A DNA stretch of 36,200 nt from Phenylobacterium aquaticum (GTDB taxonomy: Bacteria; Pseudomonadota; Alphaproteobacteria; Caulobacterales; Caulobacteraceae): assembly GCF_947378715.1 (NCBI RefSeq), contig NZ_CANCLE010000017.1:1-36200 (forward strand), read 5' to 3'. Shown piece after piece: positions 1 through 8,506 of this stretch. Within the stretch, counting starts at the first letter, position 1, and every line of letters begins with the position of its first letter. The position numbers and the translations under genes were made by a program. Under the pieces are notes generated by a model. The model was given only the letters and a program-made list of their open reading frames with translations, was not told where the DNA came from and did no database searches.

Positions 1-1097
1 ATCACCGCGATCCTGCGCAGGCCGCCGCCGAGCGGCAGCACCCCGTCGTTCTTCAGGAGCACGATCCCGGCTTCCGCCGCCGCCAGGGCGACATCGCCAT
101 TGGCCTGATAGTCCGGCTCGCTCGGGACGACGGGTGAGTCGAACACCCCTTTTTCGATCAGGCTGCGCAGGATGCGGTGGACCATGTTGGTCAGGCGTTC
201 GAAGGGCACCTCGCCCTGTTCGACGGCCTCCTTCAGCAGGGCCGGACCGAAATAGACCTGCTTGTCGAGCTGGTAGCCGCTCTCCTGGTCCATGCCGGCC
301 AGGGCCGCCTTGGCGGTGGTGTGCACGGCGCCCCAGTCGCTCATCACCCAGCCCGGATAGTTCCAGTCGCCCTTCAGAACCTGGTTCAGCAGGAAGTCGT
401 TCTCGCCGCACCACTCGCCATTGACCTTGTTATAGGCGCACATCACCGAGCCGGGCTGGCCCAGCTCGATGGCGATCTGGAAGGCCAGCAGGTCGCTTTC
501 CCGCAACGGCGCCTCGTCGATCCGGGCGTCGACCACGTGGCGGCAGGTCTCCTGGTCGTTCAGCGCGAAGTGCTTGATGGTGCAGACGATGTTGTTCGAC
601 TGCGCGCCCTTGATCGCCTCGCCGGCCAGCACGCCGGTCAGCAGCGGGTCTTCGCCCAGATATTCGAAATTGCGGCCACAGCGCGGATCCCGCGTCAGAT
701 TGGCCCCGCCGCCCAGCAGCACGTTGAAGCCCTTGGCCCGGCTCTCGCGCCCGACCATCGCCCCGCCCTCATAGGCCAGATGCGCGTCCCAGGTGGAAGC
801 CAGCGCCAGGCCCGACGGCAGGCCCGTGGAGCCGTCGCCCTTGCGCGCCTGGCGGGGATTGGCGACACCCAGGCTGGCGTCCGTCTCGTTCAGCGCCGGG
901 ATGCCAAGGCGCGGCACGCCGGCGATATAGCCGGCTCCCGTTCCCGCGTCGGCGGGCTTGTCCTCGGGCTTCAGCAGGTTCGGCATCGGGCCGTGAACCA
1001 GGGTGATCATCTCATCCAGGGTCAGTTCGGCGATCAGGGCGCGGGCCCGGTCATCGGGGCTGAGGCGCTTGTCCAGCCAGGTCTGGGTGGCGGTCAT
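1..1097 (-). CDS. Glycoside hydrolase family 3 beta-glucosidase, C-terminus outside window
   Basis: This is the first 365 residues of a GH3 beta-glucosidase-type enzyme that hydrolyses terminal beta-linked sugars from oligosaccharides; the exact substrate cannot be read. The reading frame runs open off the left edge, so the second alpha/beta domain is missing. Visible GH3 features are the N-terminal barrel with GIPALNETDASLG, the segment NVLLGGGANLTRDPRCGRNFEYLGEDP, KHFALNDQET, and the nucleophile motif MSDWGA, whose Asp is residue 254. The fragment ends in VLLKNDGVLPL, the usual start of the second domain. No signal peptide is visible at the ATG at 1097. It is divergent from a TetR regulator across 77 bp, so that regulator may control it (inference). 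Family assignment is firm. Confidence 0.93.
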   Translation of the reverse strand, partial: MTATQTWLDKRLSPDDRARALIAELTLDEMITLVHGPMPNLLKPEDKPADAGTGAGYIAGVPRLGIPALNETDASLGVANPRQARKGDGSTGLPSGLALASTWDAHLAYEGGAMVGRESRAKGFNVLLGGGANLTRDPRCGRNFEYLGEDPLLTGVLAGEAIKGAQSNNIVCTIKHFALNDQETCRHVVDARIDEAPLRESDLLAFQIAIELGQPGSVMCAYNKVNGEWCGENDFLLNQVLKGDWNYPGWVMSDWGAVHTTAKAALAGMDQESGYQLDKQVYFGPALLKEAVEQGEVPFERLTNMVHRILRSLIEKGVFDSPVVPSEPDYQANGDVALAAAEAGIVLLKNDGVLPLGGGLRRIAV

Positions 1098-1142
1098 TGG
1101 ATGTTTCTCCCCGGGGCATTGGTCTCGTTGGCGGCACGCTAT

Positions 1143-1160
1143 CCATTTTAGTCCGAATGG
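1143..1160. promoter_or_regulatory. Candidate TetR operator between GH3 and tetR
   Basis: An inverted repeat CCATT-N8-AATGG sits in the 77-bp divergent gap, 14 bp upstream of the tetR ATG. TetR-family proteins usually bind short dyads in such gaps. The arms are only 5 bp, so this is a weak candidate. Confidence 0.3.
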
Positions 1161-1174
1161 GCAATAATGCTTGA

Positions 1175-1816
1175 ATGAGCGACGCGCCCACCCGCCCGCG
1201 CGGCCGACCCGCCCGCAATGACCGCCCGGTTGGCGAGACCCGCGAGGCGATCCTGGCCGCAGCCCTGGACGTGTTCTCCAGGCGCGGATTCGAAGGCGCC
1301 TCCTTGCGCGACATCGCCGCCGCCGCCGGCCTGGAGCACAGCCTGGTCCGCTATCATTTCACCGACAAGGCCGGGCTGTGGCGGGCGGCGATGACCCATC
1401 TGATCGCCTTGATGGACGCCCACATGCTGGAGGGCTGGCGCACGGCGCGGACCCTGCCGGCGGTCGATCGCTTCGCGATGATGGTGACGACCTATGTCCG
1501 TTACTGCGCCCGCCATCCCGAGCACGCCCGGATCATGGTGCACGAGACCATGGGCGATTCCGACCGGGTGACCTGGATCGCCGAACACATCATCGCCCCG
1601 CAGCATCGCAACCTGTCGCGGATGCTGGAGACCCTGATGGACCAGGGCCACATCCCGAGGTCCCCTGTGCGCCCGCTGATCTACATCCTGTCCGCCGCCG
1701 CCCAGGCGCCCTTCACCCTGGCCGGCGAAGTCCGCGCCGCCTATGGCGTCGACACCGCCAGCGAGGCGGAGATCACCGCCCACACCCAGGCGCTGCTGGG
1801 GCTGGTGCTGCGGTGA
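1175..1816 (+). CDS. TetR/AcrR family transcriptional regulator
   Basis: A 213-residue TetR-family repressor. The N-terminal HTH domain (about residues 21-67) reads TREAILAAALDVFSRRGFEG, then SLRDIAAAAGLEHSLVRYHF, with the typical recognition-helix ending YHFTDKAGLWRAA. A C-terminal helical ligand domain follows (residues 70-213), with the HPEHARIMVHE segment common to one TetR C-terminal subfamily. The first residues are Arg/Pro-rich (TRPRGRPARNDR), as often seen before this HTH. It is divergent from the GH3 glucosidase and may repress it and itself. The ligand is unknown. It converges with the next gene, with a 3-bp gap after its stop. Confidence 0.92.
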   Translation: MSDAPTRPRGRPARNDRPVGETREAILAAALDVFSRRGFEGASLRDIAAAAGLEHSLVRYHFTDKAGLWRAAMTHLIALMDAHMLEGWRTARTLPAVDRFAMMVTTYVRYCARHPEHARIMVHETMGDSDRVTWIAEHIIAPQHRNLSRMLETLMDQGHIPRSPVRPLIYILSAAAQAPFTLAGEVRAAYGVDTASEAEITAHTQALLGLVLR

Positions 1817-1819
1817 GCC

Positions 1820-2473
1820 CTATTTGTTGTCCTTGAACGCCAGCCGGGTCGGGGCCTTGGCGAGCACGATCCGGGTCGCCCCGGCCAGCAGCTTGGGGTC
1901 GTAATAGGGTGCGCCGGCGGCCATCGGCAGGGGCGCCTCGCGGCCGTCCGCCAGTTTCGCCTTGCCCGATCCGGCGCCCGGGAAGCTCACCCCGATCAGG
2001 GTCGGGACGGCGAAGCGCATCATGCCGGCGACCCTGTCCATTCCGGCGTTCGCCTGGCTGACCGCCAGCTCCAGGTCGCGCGGATTGTATTCCTGGGCCG
2101 GCGGCATGGCCGGAGATATCCGCATATGGACGCCGAAGTCCGGATTGGGCGGGGCGTCGGCGGTGAAGCTGGCGGAGGCCAGCTGGGCGGCGGTGGGCAA
2201 CTTGGTCACCCAGCCCTCGGCATTGATCGGCAAAGGCGTGCGGCGGCCGTCGGCCTCCAGGATCGCGGCGTTCATCCCCGTCGCCGGCTTGCCATTGACC
2301 TGGATGACATAGCCCAGCGCGAAGTGGTTCCGCTGGTCCGGCGGTATGGCCAGATACTTATCCAGATAGGGAAATACCTTGCTGAGCTTGACCGGCAGCT
2401 TGTCCGCCGCCTGGGCCAGGCCCGGGGCCAGGAGCGCCAGGGTCAGGCCGATGATCAGTCCACGCCGGCTCAT
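1820..2473 (-). CDS. Secreted protein of unknown function
   Basis: A 217-residue protein I do not recognise. It begins with a Sec signal peptide: basic start MSRRG, a hydrophobic stretch LIIGLTLALLAPGLAQ, and a likely cleavage after AQA (around residue 22). The mature part has no membrane segment and no cysteine, so it should be a soluble periplasmic or secreted protein. It contains VNGKPATGMNAAILEADGRR and two similar 'DGR-x-PLP' segments (ADGRRTPLPI and ADGREAPLPM), hinting at an internal repeat of a beta-rich domain. It lies 92 bp downstream of the M3 peptidase gene on the same strand and could be read with it. Function is not assigned. Confidence 0.75.
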   Translation of the reverse strand: MSRRGLIIGLTLALLAPGLAQAADKLPVKLSKVFPYLDKYLAIPPDQRNHFALGYVIQVNGKPATGMNAAILEADGRRTPLPINAEGWVTKLPTAAQLASASFTADAPPNPDFGVHMRISPAMPPAQEYNPRDLELAVSQANAGMDRVAGMMRFAVPTLIGVSFPGAGSGKAKLADGREAPLPMAAGAPYYDPKLLAGATRIVLAKAPTRLAFKDNK

Positions 2474-2565
2474 GCCCGCCTCCGTCTCGATGAGAGGCCA
2501 AGCTTAGGGCGCGGGCGCCCCAGCCCTCAGTGAATTCGCGGTCATGGTCGGTGGAGAGGGCGGCC

Positions 2566-4356
2566 TCAGACCAGGGCCTCGAACTCATCCACCAGCCGCT
2601 CCAGCTGGCTCATTCCCGCCGCCCAGAAGGCCTTCTCGCGGGGATTCAGGCCGAAGGGCCGCAGCGCCTCGACATAGGTCCGCGTGCCGCCGGCGGCCAG
2701 CAGGTCCTCATAGAGCGGGGCGAAGGCGACCGGGTCCTCCCGGCGCTTCTCCATCAGGCCGCGCACCAGCAAGTCCCCGAAGGCGTAGGCATAGACATAG
2801 AAGGGCGAGTGCACGAAGTGGGTGACATAGCCCCAATAGTGCTCATAGCCGGCGTTGAGCTTGATGGCCGGGCCCAGGCTCTCGCCCATGGTCTCCAGCC
2901 ACACCGCGCCGATCTCGTCGGCCGACAGCTCACCCGCGACACGGGCGGCGTGGAAGCGGGTCTCGAAACGGTGGAAGGCGATCTGGCGGACCACCGTATT
3001 GATCCCGTCCTCGATCTTGCCGGCCAAGAGGCCGCGACGCTCGGCCTTGGACGCCCCGGCCAATAGCCGTTCGAACACCAGGCCCTCGCCGAAGATCGAG
3101 GCGGTCTCGGCGAGCGTCAGGGGGGTGTCGGCCAAGAGGGTGCCAAGCGGCGAGCACAGGGTCTGGTGCACGGCATGGCCTAGCTCATGGGCCAGGGTCA
3201 GCACGTCGCGACGCTCGCCCATATAATTCATGAACACGAAGGGATGGCGCTCGGAATTGACCGGGTGCGAATAGGCCCCCGACTGCTTGCCGGGCCGGGG
3301 GCGGGCGTCGATCCAGGGCTGGTCGAAGAAGGTCCGGGCGGTGTCGGCGAACTTGGGCGCCAGGTCGGAGAAGCTGTCCAGCACCATGGCCTTGGCCTCG
3401 TCCCAGCCATAGGTCTTGGGGGCCAGGGTCTCCAGCGGCGCGTTACGGTCCCAGTAATCCAGCGACTTCCTGCCCATCACCTGGGCCTTCAGCCGGTAAT
3501 AGCGATGGCTGACCGAGGGATAGGCCTCGACCACGGCCGCCTCCAGGGCCTCGACCGCGTCGGCGTCGACCTCGTTGGACAGGTGGCGCGAGGCCTGGGG
3601 GGTCGGATATTTCCGCCAGCGATCCTCGACCTGCTTCTCGAAGGCCAGCGTGTTGTAGGCCAGGCCGAGGATCGGGGTGCGTTCCTCCAGCGCCTTGGCC
3701 AGGCCTTGCGCCGCCTGCTTGCGCCGCGCCCCGTCCGGGTCCGACAGCCGGTTCAGGGCCTCGGGCAGGGTCAGGGTGTCCTTGCCGACCTTGGCGGTCA
3801 GCTTGGCCAGGGTCTCGTCGAACAGCCTGGCCCAGTTGGCCACGGCCGGACCGCGATCCAGCAGCATGCGCTCCAGGTCCGGCGACAGCTCGTGGGGCCG
3901 CGACAACCGCACGCGGCGCATCCAGCTGCGCCAGCGGGCCGCCGGGGCATGGGCCTTGAAGGCCTGCTCGATCTCCGGGTCCTCGAGCTGGTTGAGCTCC
4001 AGGGTGAAGAACAGGCTCTCGGCGGCGATCTGGCTGGATCGGGCCCGGAAGTCGGCCTCGAACTTCGACCAGGCCGGATCGTCGCGCGCCACCGAGGCGG
4101 CCATGGAGGCATAGGCGCCCACCGCCCACAGTCCGTTGGTGGCGGCCTCATAGAGGCCGATCCCGTGGTCCAGCAGTTCCCCGAGCCGCAGCGGATCGCC
4201 ACGCAGGGCGACGAAGCGGCCCTTCAGCCGGGCCAGCTCGTCATTGGCGGCCTGCGCCCGCGCCAGATCGGTCTCGATCCGGGGATCGTCCCGGTCGCTA
4301 TAGAGGTCGTCGAGCCGCCACTGCGGCAGGGAGTCGGTCTTCACGGGCGCGTTCAT
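2566..4356 (-). CDS. pepF: M3 family oligoendopeptidase (PepF type)
   Basis: A 596-residue zinc metallopeptidase of family M3, which trims cytoplasmic oligopeptides. The catalytic site HELGHAVH is present, with His390, Glu391 and His394. The second conserved segment, ETASIFGEGLVF, about 25 residues on, supplies the third zinc ligand. Other family features are the all-helical N-terminal lobe and the C-terminal YVYAYAFGDLLVRGL segment. Length matches PepF/M3B enzymes (about 600 residues), and no signal peptide is seen. The ATG at 4356 gives MNAPVKTDSLPQWRLDDLY, a usual family start. It lies 43 bp after the S9 peptidase gene on the same strand, so the two peptidases may be co-transcribed. Confidence 0.93.
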   Translation of the reverse strand: MNAPVKTDSLPQWRLDDLYSDRDDPRIETDLARAQAANDELARLKGRFVALRGDPLRLGELLDHGIGLYEAATNGLWAVGAYASMAASVARDDPAWSKFEADFRARSSQIAAESLFFTLELNQLEDPEIEQAFKAHAPAARWRSWMRRVRLSRPHELSPDLERMLLDRGPAVANWARLFDETLAKLTAKVGKDTLTLPEALNRLSDPDGARRKQAAQGLAKALEERTPILGLAYNTLAFEKQVEDRWRKYPTPQASRHLSNEVDADAVEALEAAVVEAYPSVSHRYYRLKAQVMGRKSLDYWDRNAPLETLAPKTYGWDEAKAMVLDSFSDLAPKFADTARTFFDQPWIDARPRPGKQSGAYSHPVNSERHPFVFMNYMGERRDVLTLAHELGHAVHQTLCSPLGTLLADTPLTLAETASIFGEGLVFERLLAGASKAERRGLLAGKIEDGINTVVRQIAFHRFETRFHAARVAGELSADEIGAVWLETMGESLGPAIKLNAGYEHYWGYVTHFVHSPFYVYAYAFGDLLVRGLMEKRREDPVAFAPLYEDLLAAGGTRTYVEALRPFGLNPREKAFWAAGMSQLERLVDEFEALV

Positions 4357-4399
4357 GAGCCGGGTTTAGCGCCCTGCCCGGCGAGCGCCTAGACCCGGC

Positions 4400-6358
4400 T
4401 CACTGATCCTTCAGATACTTGTCGAGCCAGGCGATCAACCGCTGCATGGCGTCGATCTGGTTCTCGCGCTTGACGAAGCCATGGCCCTCGGCCGGGTAAT
4501 AGTGGGCGTCGACCGTGGCGCCGACGCTCTTCAGGGTGGCCACCACCTCGCGGGCCTGGCCCACCGGCACCCGGATGTCGTTCTCGCCCTGCAGCACCAG
4601 CAAGGGAGCCTTGGCCTGGCGAATGTATGTCATGGGGGATGAGGCCTCATAGACCGCCTTGTCGGTCACCGGATCGCCGATCAGCGAGCGCTGGTACTGC
4701 TGCAGCGCGGCGTCCTCATGCTTCATCATCTCGAACCAGTTGATGATCCCGTATTGCGACACGGCCGCCGCCCAGACGTCCGGGGTGCGGCCGATGGCCA
4801 TCAGGGTCATGAACCCGCCATAGGAGCCGCCGGTGATGCCGATCTTCTTCGGGTTCACATAGCCGGTCGCGGTCAGGAACCTGGTCGCATAGACCTCGTC
4901 GGTCAGGTCCATGCCGCCCAGGTCCTTGTGGTTGGCCATCTGGAAAGCCATGCCATAGCCGGTGGAGCCGCGCACATTGGGCTGGATCACCACATAGCCG
5001 CGCGAGGCGAGCGCGATGGCGCCGCGGCTGAACCGGTCCTGGGTCTGGCCGGTCGGGCCGCCATGGGGAATCACCACCGCTGGCGCCGTTCCGTCGCGCT
5101 TCAGATTGAAGGGCACAGTCATGACCGCGCTGATCACCGTGCCGTCCTGGCTGGCGTAGTGGACAATCTGGGCGCTGGGCAGGCGGGCGGGGTCGAGGCT
5201 CGCCAGACCCAGATGGGTCAGGGGCTTTGCCGTTCCCGCCCGGGTGTCGGCCACCCAATAGTCGAAGGGGCTGTTGCTGGCCTCGTGGCTCAGCAGCATG
5301 CGGCCGTCGGCGGTGAAGCTGATCTCCGAGGCCTGGTCCGTATAGCCATCCGGCAGGCCCAGGCCGCGCACCGCGCCCGTGGCGACGTCCACCAGGCTCA
5401 CCGACTGGCGGCCGTCGGCGTTGTCGATCACCGCGAGGCTCTTGCCGTCCGGGGTGAAGTCGCCGGAGGTCTGGTCCCAGGGCGTCGGCTTCAGCCAGCG
5501 GGAGGCGCCGGTCGCAAGGTCCAGCACGCCGGCGTGGTTCTGGCCCGTGGCCTCATTGGAGGTGATGGCGAGCGTCTTGCCGTCGGCCGAGACAGCGGTG
5601 GCGGCGATCACGGCCTTGGTCTTAACGGAGGTCACGGGCGCTGGGGCGCCGCCGTCGAGGCTCACGCGCCAGACGCCCATCAGGGTGGAGCCGAGATTGC
5701 CGCGATTGGCGATGAGGCCGCCGGCCACCCAGCCGACCGGCGCCCAGGAGAACTCCGGCTGGGCTTCCTGGGTCAGCAGCCGGACCTTGTGGTCGGCCCA
5801 GCCCATGACCGCGATGTTGGAGCCGGCGTCGGCCTTGCGCTTGGCGGCGAAGGCCAGGGTCGCGCCGTCCGGCGAGAACCGCGCCGTGGTCTCCGAGATA
5901 TCCGGGGTGTTGGTCAGGTTGATGACCGGGCCGCCGCCGACGGGCACGGCATAGAGGTCGTACATCTCGTCCCCGCCGGTGTCGGCCTGGAACACGATCC
6001 ACTTGCCGTCGGGCGAGGCGGCCAGGCCGGACTGGCGGTCATCGGACTGGGTCAGCTGCACCGGCCAGGAGCCGTCGGCCTCCACCCGCCACAGATTGAA
6101 GCGGCCGGTCAGATTGGTCGAGACGATCGCGGCCTTGCCGTCTGCGGTCCAGATGGCGTCCAGACCGCCGCGCGAGAAATAGAGGTCGGCTGCGGCGACA
6201 GGGCCGGCCTGGGGATTGACCAGCGAGACCAGGCTCCTGGGATCGGTCAGGCCGGTCGCCGGGCTTGGAACCGGCTTGGCGGGCGCCGCCGCGAGGGCCG
6301 GTGCGGCGAGGAAGATCGCCAGGGCCGCCCCTGCGGTCAGATGGTGACGGACGGACAT
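4400..6358 (-). CDS. S9 family prolyl oligopeptidase-type peptidase, exported
   Basis: A 652-residue serine peptidase of family S9 (acylaminoacyl-peptidase/dipeptidyl-peptidase group), probably periplasmic. The ATG at 6358 is preferred to an in-frame GTG 84 bp upstream because it follows a good Shine-Dalgarno (AGGGGAG) and starts a Sec signal peptide, MSVRHHLTAGAALAIFLAAP, ending ALAAA. Residues about 60-390 form a WD40/TolB-like propeller with repeated SPDG/TPDG/SADG turns. The C-terminal alpha/beta-hydrolase domain carries GGSYGGF (Ser512), ENDIR (Asp594) and EGHGF (His626), a complete triad, and PHGGPTGQ as oxyanion-side motif. It would cleave short peptides in the envelope; the exact specificity is unknown. 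Confidence 0.93.
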   Translation of the reverse strand: MSVRHHLTAGAALAIFLAAPALAAAPAKPVPSPATGLTDPRSLVSLVNPQAGPVAAADLYFSRGGLDAIWTADGKAAIVSTNLTGRFNLWRVEADGSWPVQLTQSDDRQSGLAASPDGKWIVFQADTGGDEMYDLYAVPVGGGPVINLTNTPDISETTARFSPDGATLAFAAKRKADAGSNIAVMGWADHKVRLLTQEAQPEFSWAPVGWVAGGLIANRGNLGSTLMGVWRVSLDGGAPAPVTSVKTKAVIAATAVSADGKTLAITSNEATGQNHAGVLDLATGASRWLKPTPWDQTSGDFTPDGKSLAVIDNADGRQSVSLVDVATGAVRGLGLPDGYTDQASEISFTADGRMLLSHEASNSPFDYWVADTRAGTAKPLTHLGLASLDPARLPSAQIVHYASQDGTVISAVMTVPFNLKRDGTAPAVVIPHGGPTGQTQDRFSRGAIALASRGYVVIQPNVRGSTGYGMAFQMANHKDLGGMDLTDEVYATRFLTATGYVNPKKIGITGGSYGGFMTLMAIGRTPDVWAAAVSQYGIINWFEMMKHEDAALQQYQRSLIGDPVTDKAVYEASSPMTYIRQAKAPLLVLQGENDIRVPVGQAREVVATLKSVGATVDAHYYPAEGHGFVKRENQIDAMQRLIAWLDKYLKDQ

Positions 6359-6472
6359 GGCGTGCTCCCCTGAGGATCGCGAACCATAGGTCACCGCCGC
6401 GCCCTGTCCAGGCTGGCGCGCGCCGCCGGGCGTCGATACCAATGGCGGCCCTGTCCCGCCGGAGCCGCACCC

Positions 6473-7540
6473 TTGCGCAACCTGTCCCTCGCCGAGATCG
6501 AGACCCTGCTGGACGGCCAGATCGACCTGCGACGCCGCGCGGGCTCGATCCAGCCCATGCGCCTGCCGGTCGCCGAGCAGAGCTTCTATGACCCCTTCAA
6601 CCGCTGGGTGGCCTCGGCGGCGGCGGGGGTGCGCCTGCGGCTGCGGACCGATTCGCGGAGCCTGCGCCTGACCGCCACCCAGCGGCTGCTGGCCGCCACC
6701 ACCACGCCCGAGACCCGCGGCGCCTGGGACCTCTATGTGGACGGCGCCTTGCTGGCCCGGAGCTTCGGCCAGGGCGGGGCCCTGATGACCGCCGATGGCG
6801 GCCTGACCGGAGACGAAGCCTTCGTCCTGGCCTTCGAGGACCTGCCGGCCGGCGACAAGCTGATCGAGCTCTGGCTGCCCCAGGCGGCGACGGTCGGCCT
6901 CACCGGCCTGGCGCTCGATGACGGGGCGAGCCTGTCACCCGCCCCCGACCTGCGACCCCGCATCCTGTTCCACGGCAGCTCGATCACCCACTGCATGGAG
7001 GCCGAGGGCGCTTCGACCGGATGGCCCGCCGTCGCCGCACGCCTGGCCGGGGTCAGCCACACCAATCTCGGCTGGGCCGGGTCCTGCATGCTGTCGGGCC
7101 TGGCCGCCCGGATCATCCGCGACCAGCCGGCCGACGCCATCGTCTTGAAGCTGGGGATCAATGTGCATGCCGCCGGCCAGCTGGCGGCGCGGACCTTCCT
7201 GGACTCGGCCCACGCCATGGTCTCGATCATCCGCGAGAAACATCCTTTGACCCCGCTCGTCATCGCCTCGCCGATCTTCTCCCCGCCCCGCGAGGAGGTG
7301 GTCGAGGGCGGCGGGGTGTCCTTGCGCGGCATGCGGACGATCCTGGCCGACATGGTCGCCGTGCGTCAGGCGGCGGGCGACAGCACCATCCGCTATCTCG
7401 ACGGCCTCAGCCTGTTCGGCCCGGCTGACGCCCACCTGCTGCCCGACGACCTCCACCCCAACACCGAGGGCTACCGCCTGATGGGCGAGCGCTTCTGCGC
7501 CCTGATGCTCACCGGCCCCGACGCCCTGGTCGCCGCGTGA
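6473..7540 (+). CDS. SGNH/GDSL-family hydrolase
   Basis: A 355-residue two-domain SGNH hydrolase. The N-terminal part (residues 1-155) is beta-rich and resembles the accessory jelly-roll domain found before some bacterial SGNH esterases. The catalytic part shows block I GSSITH (Ser), block II GWAGSCM (Gly), block III KLGINVHA (Asn) and block V DDLHPN (Asp and His). The likely reaction is ester hydrolysis, perhaps on acylated carbohydrate; the substrate is not readable. No signal peptide is seen. The start is a TTG at 6473 with CCGGAG 8 bp upstream; no in-frame ATG is close, so the exact start is less certain. The stop overlaps the start of the pth2 gene by 4 bp (GTGA). Confidence 0.85.
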   Translation: MRNLSLAEIETLLDGQIDLRRRAGSIQPMRLPVAEQSFYDPFNRWVASAAAGVRLRLRTDSRSLRLTATQRLLAATTTPETRGAWDLYVDGALLARSFGQGGALMTADGGLTGDEAFVLAFEDLPAGDKLIELWLPQAATVGLTGLALDDGASLSPAPDLRPRILFHGSSITHCMEAEGASTGWPAVAARLAGVSHTNLGWAGSCMLSGLAARIIRDQPADAIVLKLGINVHAAGQLAARTFLDSAHAMVSIIREKHPLTPLVIASPIFSPPREEVVEGGGVSLRGMRTILADMVAVRQAAGDSTIRYLDGLSLFGPADAHLLPDDLHPNTEGYRLMGERFCALMLTGPDALVAA

Positions 7541-7878
7541 AGCAGGTCATCCTCGTCAACCAGGCGCTCAACCTGCCGCCGGGCAAGCTGGCGGCTCAGG
7601 TGGCTCACGCCGCTGTCGCCGGCTTCCTGCAGTCGGGCGGGCGCGAGCAGCGCGCCTGGCTGGAGGCCGGCATGCCCAAGATCGTCCTGCGCTGCGAGAG
7701 CGAGGCGGAACTGCGCGAGATGGCCGCCGCCGCCCAGGCCGCCGGCCTGACCATCGCCCCGATCCGCGACGCCGGCCGCACGGTGATCGAGGCCGGAACC
7801 CTGACCTGCGTGGGGGTGGGGCCCGATGACCCCGCCAGGATCGACGCGATCACCGGCGCGCTGAAGCTGGTGCGCTAA
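7537..7878 (+). CDS. pth2: Peptidyl-tRNA hydrolase, archaeal/eukaryotic type (Pth2)
   Basis: A 113-residue Pth2-family protein, full length for the family (about 115). These enzymes free tRNA from prematurely released peptidyl-tRNA. Family signatures are all present: N-terminal strand KQVILVNQALNL, the Lys/Gln helix PGKLAAQVAHAA, GMPKIVLRCESEAEL, and the C-terminal DAGRTVIEAGTLTCVGVGP followed by a helix ending KLV. Most bacteria rely on the unrelated Pth1; Pth2 is characteristic of archaea and eukaryotes and is found in scattered bacteria. It begins with GTG inside the end of the SGNH gene (4-bp GTGA overlap), so it is probably translationally coupled to it. Whether a Pth1 exists elsewhere cannot be seen here. 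Confidence 0.9.
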   Translation: MKQVILVNQALNLPPGKLAAQVAHAAVAGFLQSGGREQRAWLEAGMPKIVLRCESEAELREMAAAAQAAGLTIAPIRDAGRTVIEAGTLTCVGVGPDDPARIDAITGALKLVR

Positions 7879-7890
7879 GCCGCCCTCGGA

Positions 7891-8385
7891 TCAGGCTGGG
7901 CAACCCCTGGCAGCCAACTCGTCCAACAGGGCGTCGGTGCGCGCGATCAGGGCGGCGTGAGCAGCGGCATAGTCGCTGTTCCAGGACGGAATGTCCCAGA
8001 CCCGGGCCCGCTCCAGGCCGGGCGCCTGGGCCGCCTCGTCGAAGGCGATGACGATGTCGGCGTCGCGGGCGTCTCCCGCTGCGAGGGCCTGCACGGGCTC
8101 GGCCTTCGGGTCGAGGCCGTCGGCGCGCAGATGGGCGGCGAGCGCCGGAGAGACGTGATCCTCCGGATGCACCCCACGCGACCGGACCTGGACCAAGAGC
8201 CCGCGCGCCGCCGCGTCGCGCTTCAGCTGTTCGCGAGCGATGGCGCTCTTCACCGTGCCGGCCGGGCAGACGAACAGCACCCGGGGCGGCGGACACGGCC
8301 TGGCGGCGGCCAGGGCTGGGCTCGCCAACAGGGCCAGGCCCAGGCTGACGGATCGACGGGACAGACGGGAACGGGAATCGCCCAT
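7891..8385 (-). CDS. Exported low-molecular-weight phosphatase-like protein with altered P-loop
   Basis: A 164-residue protein with the fold of LMW protein tyrosine phosphatase/arsenate reductase. The ATG at 8385 is chosen over a GTG or ATG upstream because it has GGAGAC just ahead and begins a signal peptide with twin arginines (SRLSRRSVSLGLALLASPAL, cleavage near AAA), suggesting Tat export. The P-loop is VLFVCPAGTVKS: the catalytic Cys is present, but the Arg of the C-x5-R-S signature is Lys. A later VIAFDE and WDIPSWNSDY align with the acid-loop region. Classical phosphatase activity is therefore doubtful; it may be an altered or non-catalytic member. It converges with pth2, with a 12-bp gap. 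Confidence 0.75.
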   Translation of the reverse strand: MGDSRSRLSRRSVSLGLALLASPALAAARPCPPPRVLFVCPAGTVKSAIAREQLKRDAAARGLLVQVRSRGVHPEDHVSPALAAHLRADGLDPKAEPVQALAAGDARDADIVIAFDEAAQAPGLERARVWDIPSWNSDYAAAHAALIARTDALLDELAARGCPA

Positions 8386-8506
8386 GGCGCAGTCTCCATA
8401 CGGAGTCGCGCGGTGCTTGGGCGTGAGCCTCACCGGGACACCGCTTCATCCCGGACGGCGAGACCTAGCCGCTTTGACGGCCCTCGCCAAGCGCGACGGG
8501 CACGCG

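Noticed and set aside
6359..6442. 28-residue N-terminal extension of the S9 peptidase from an upstream GTG
   Set aside because: It would bury the signal peptide, and a strong ribosome site lies just before the ATG at 6358.
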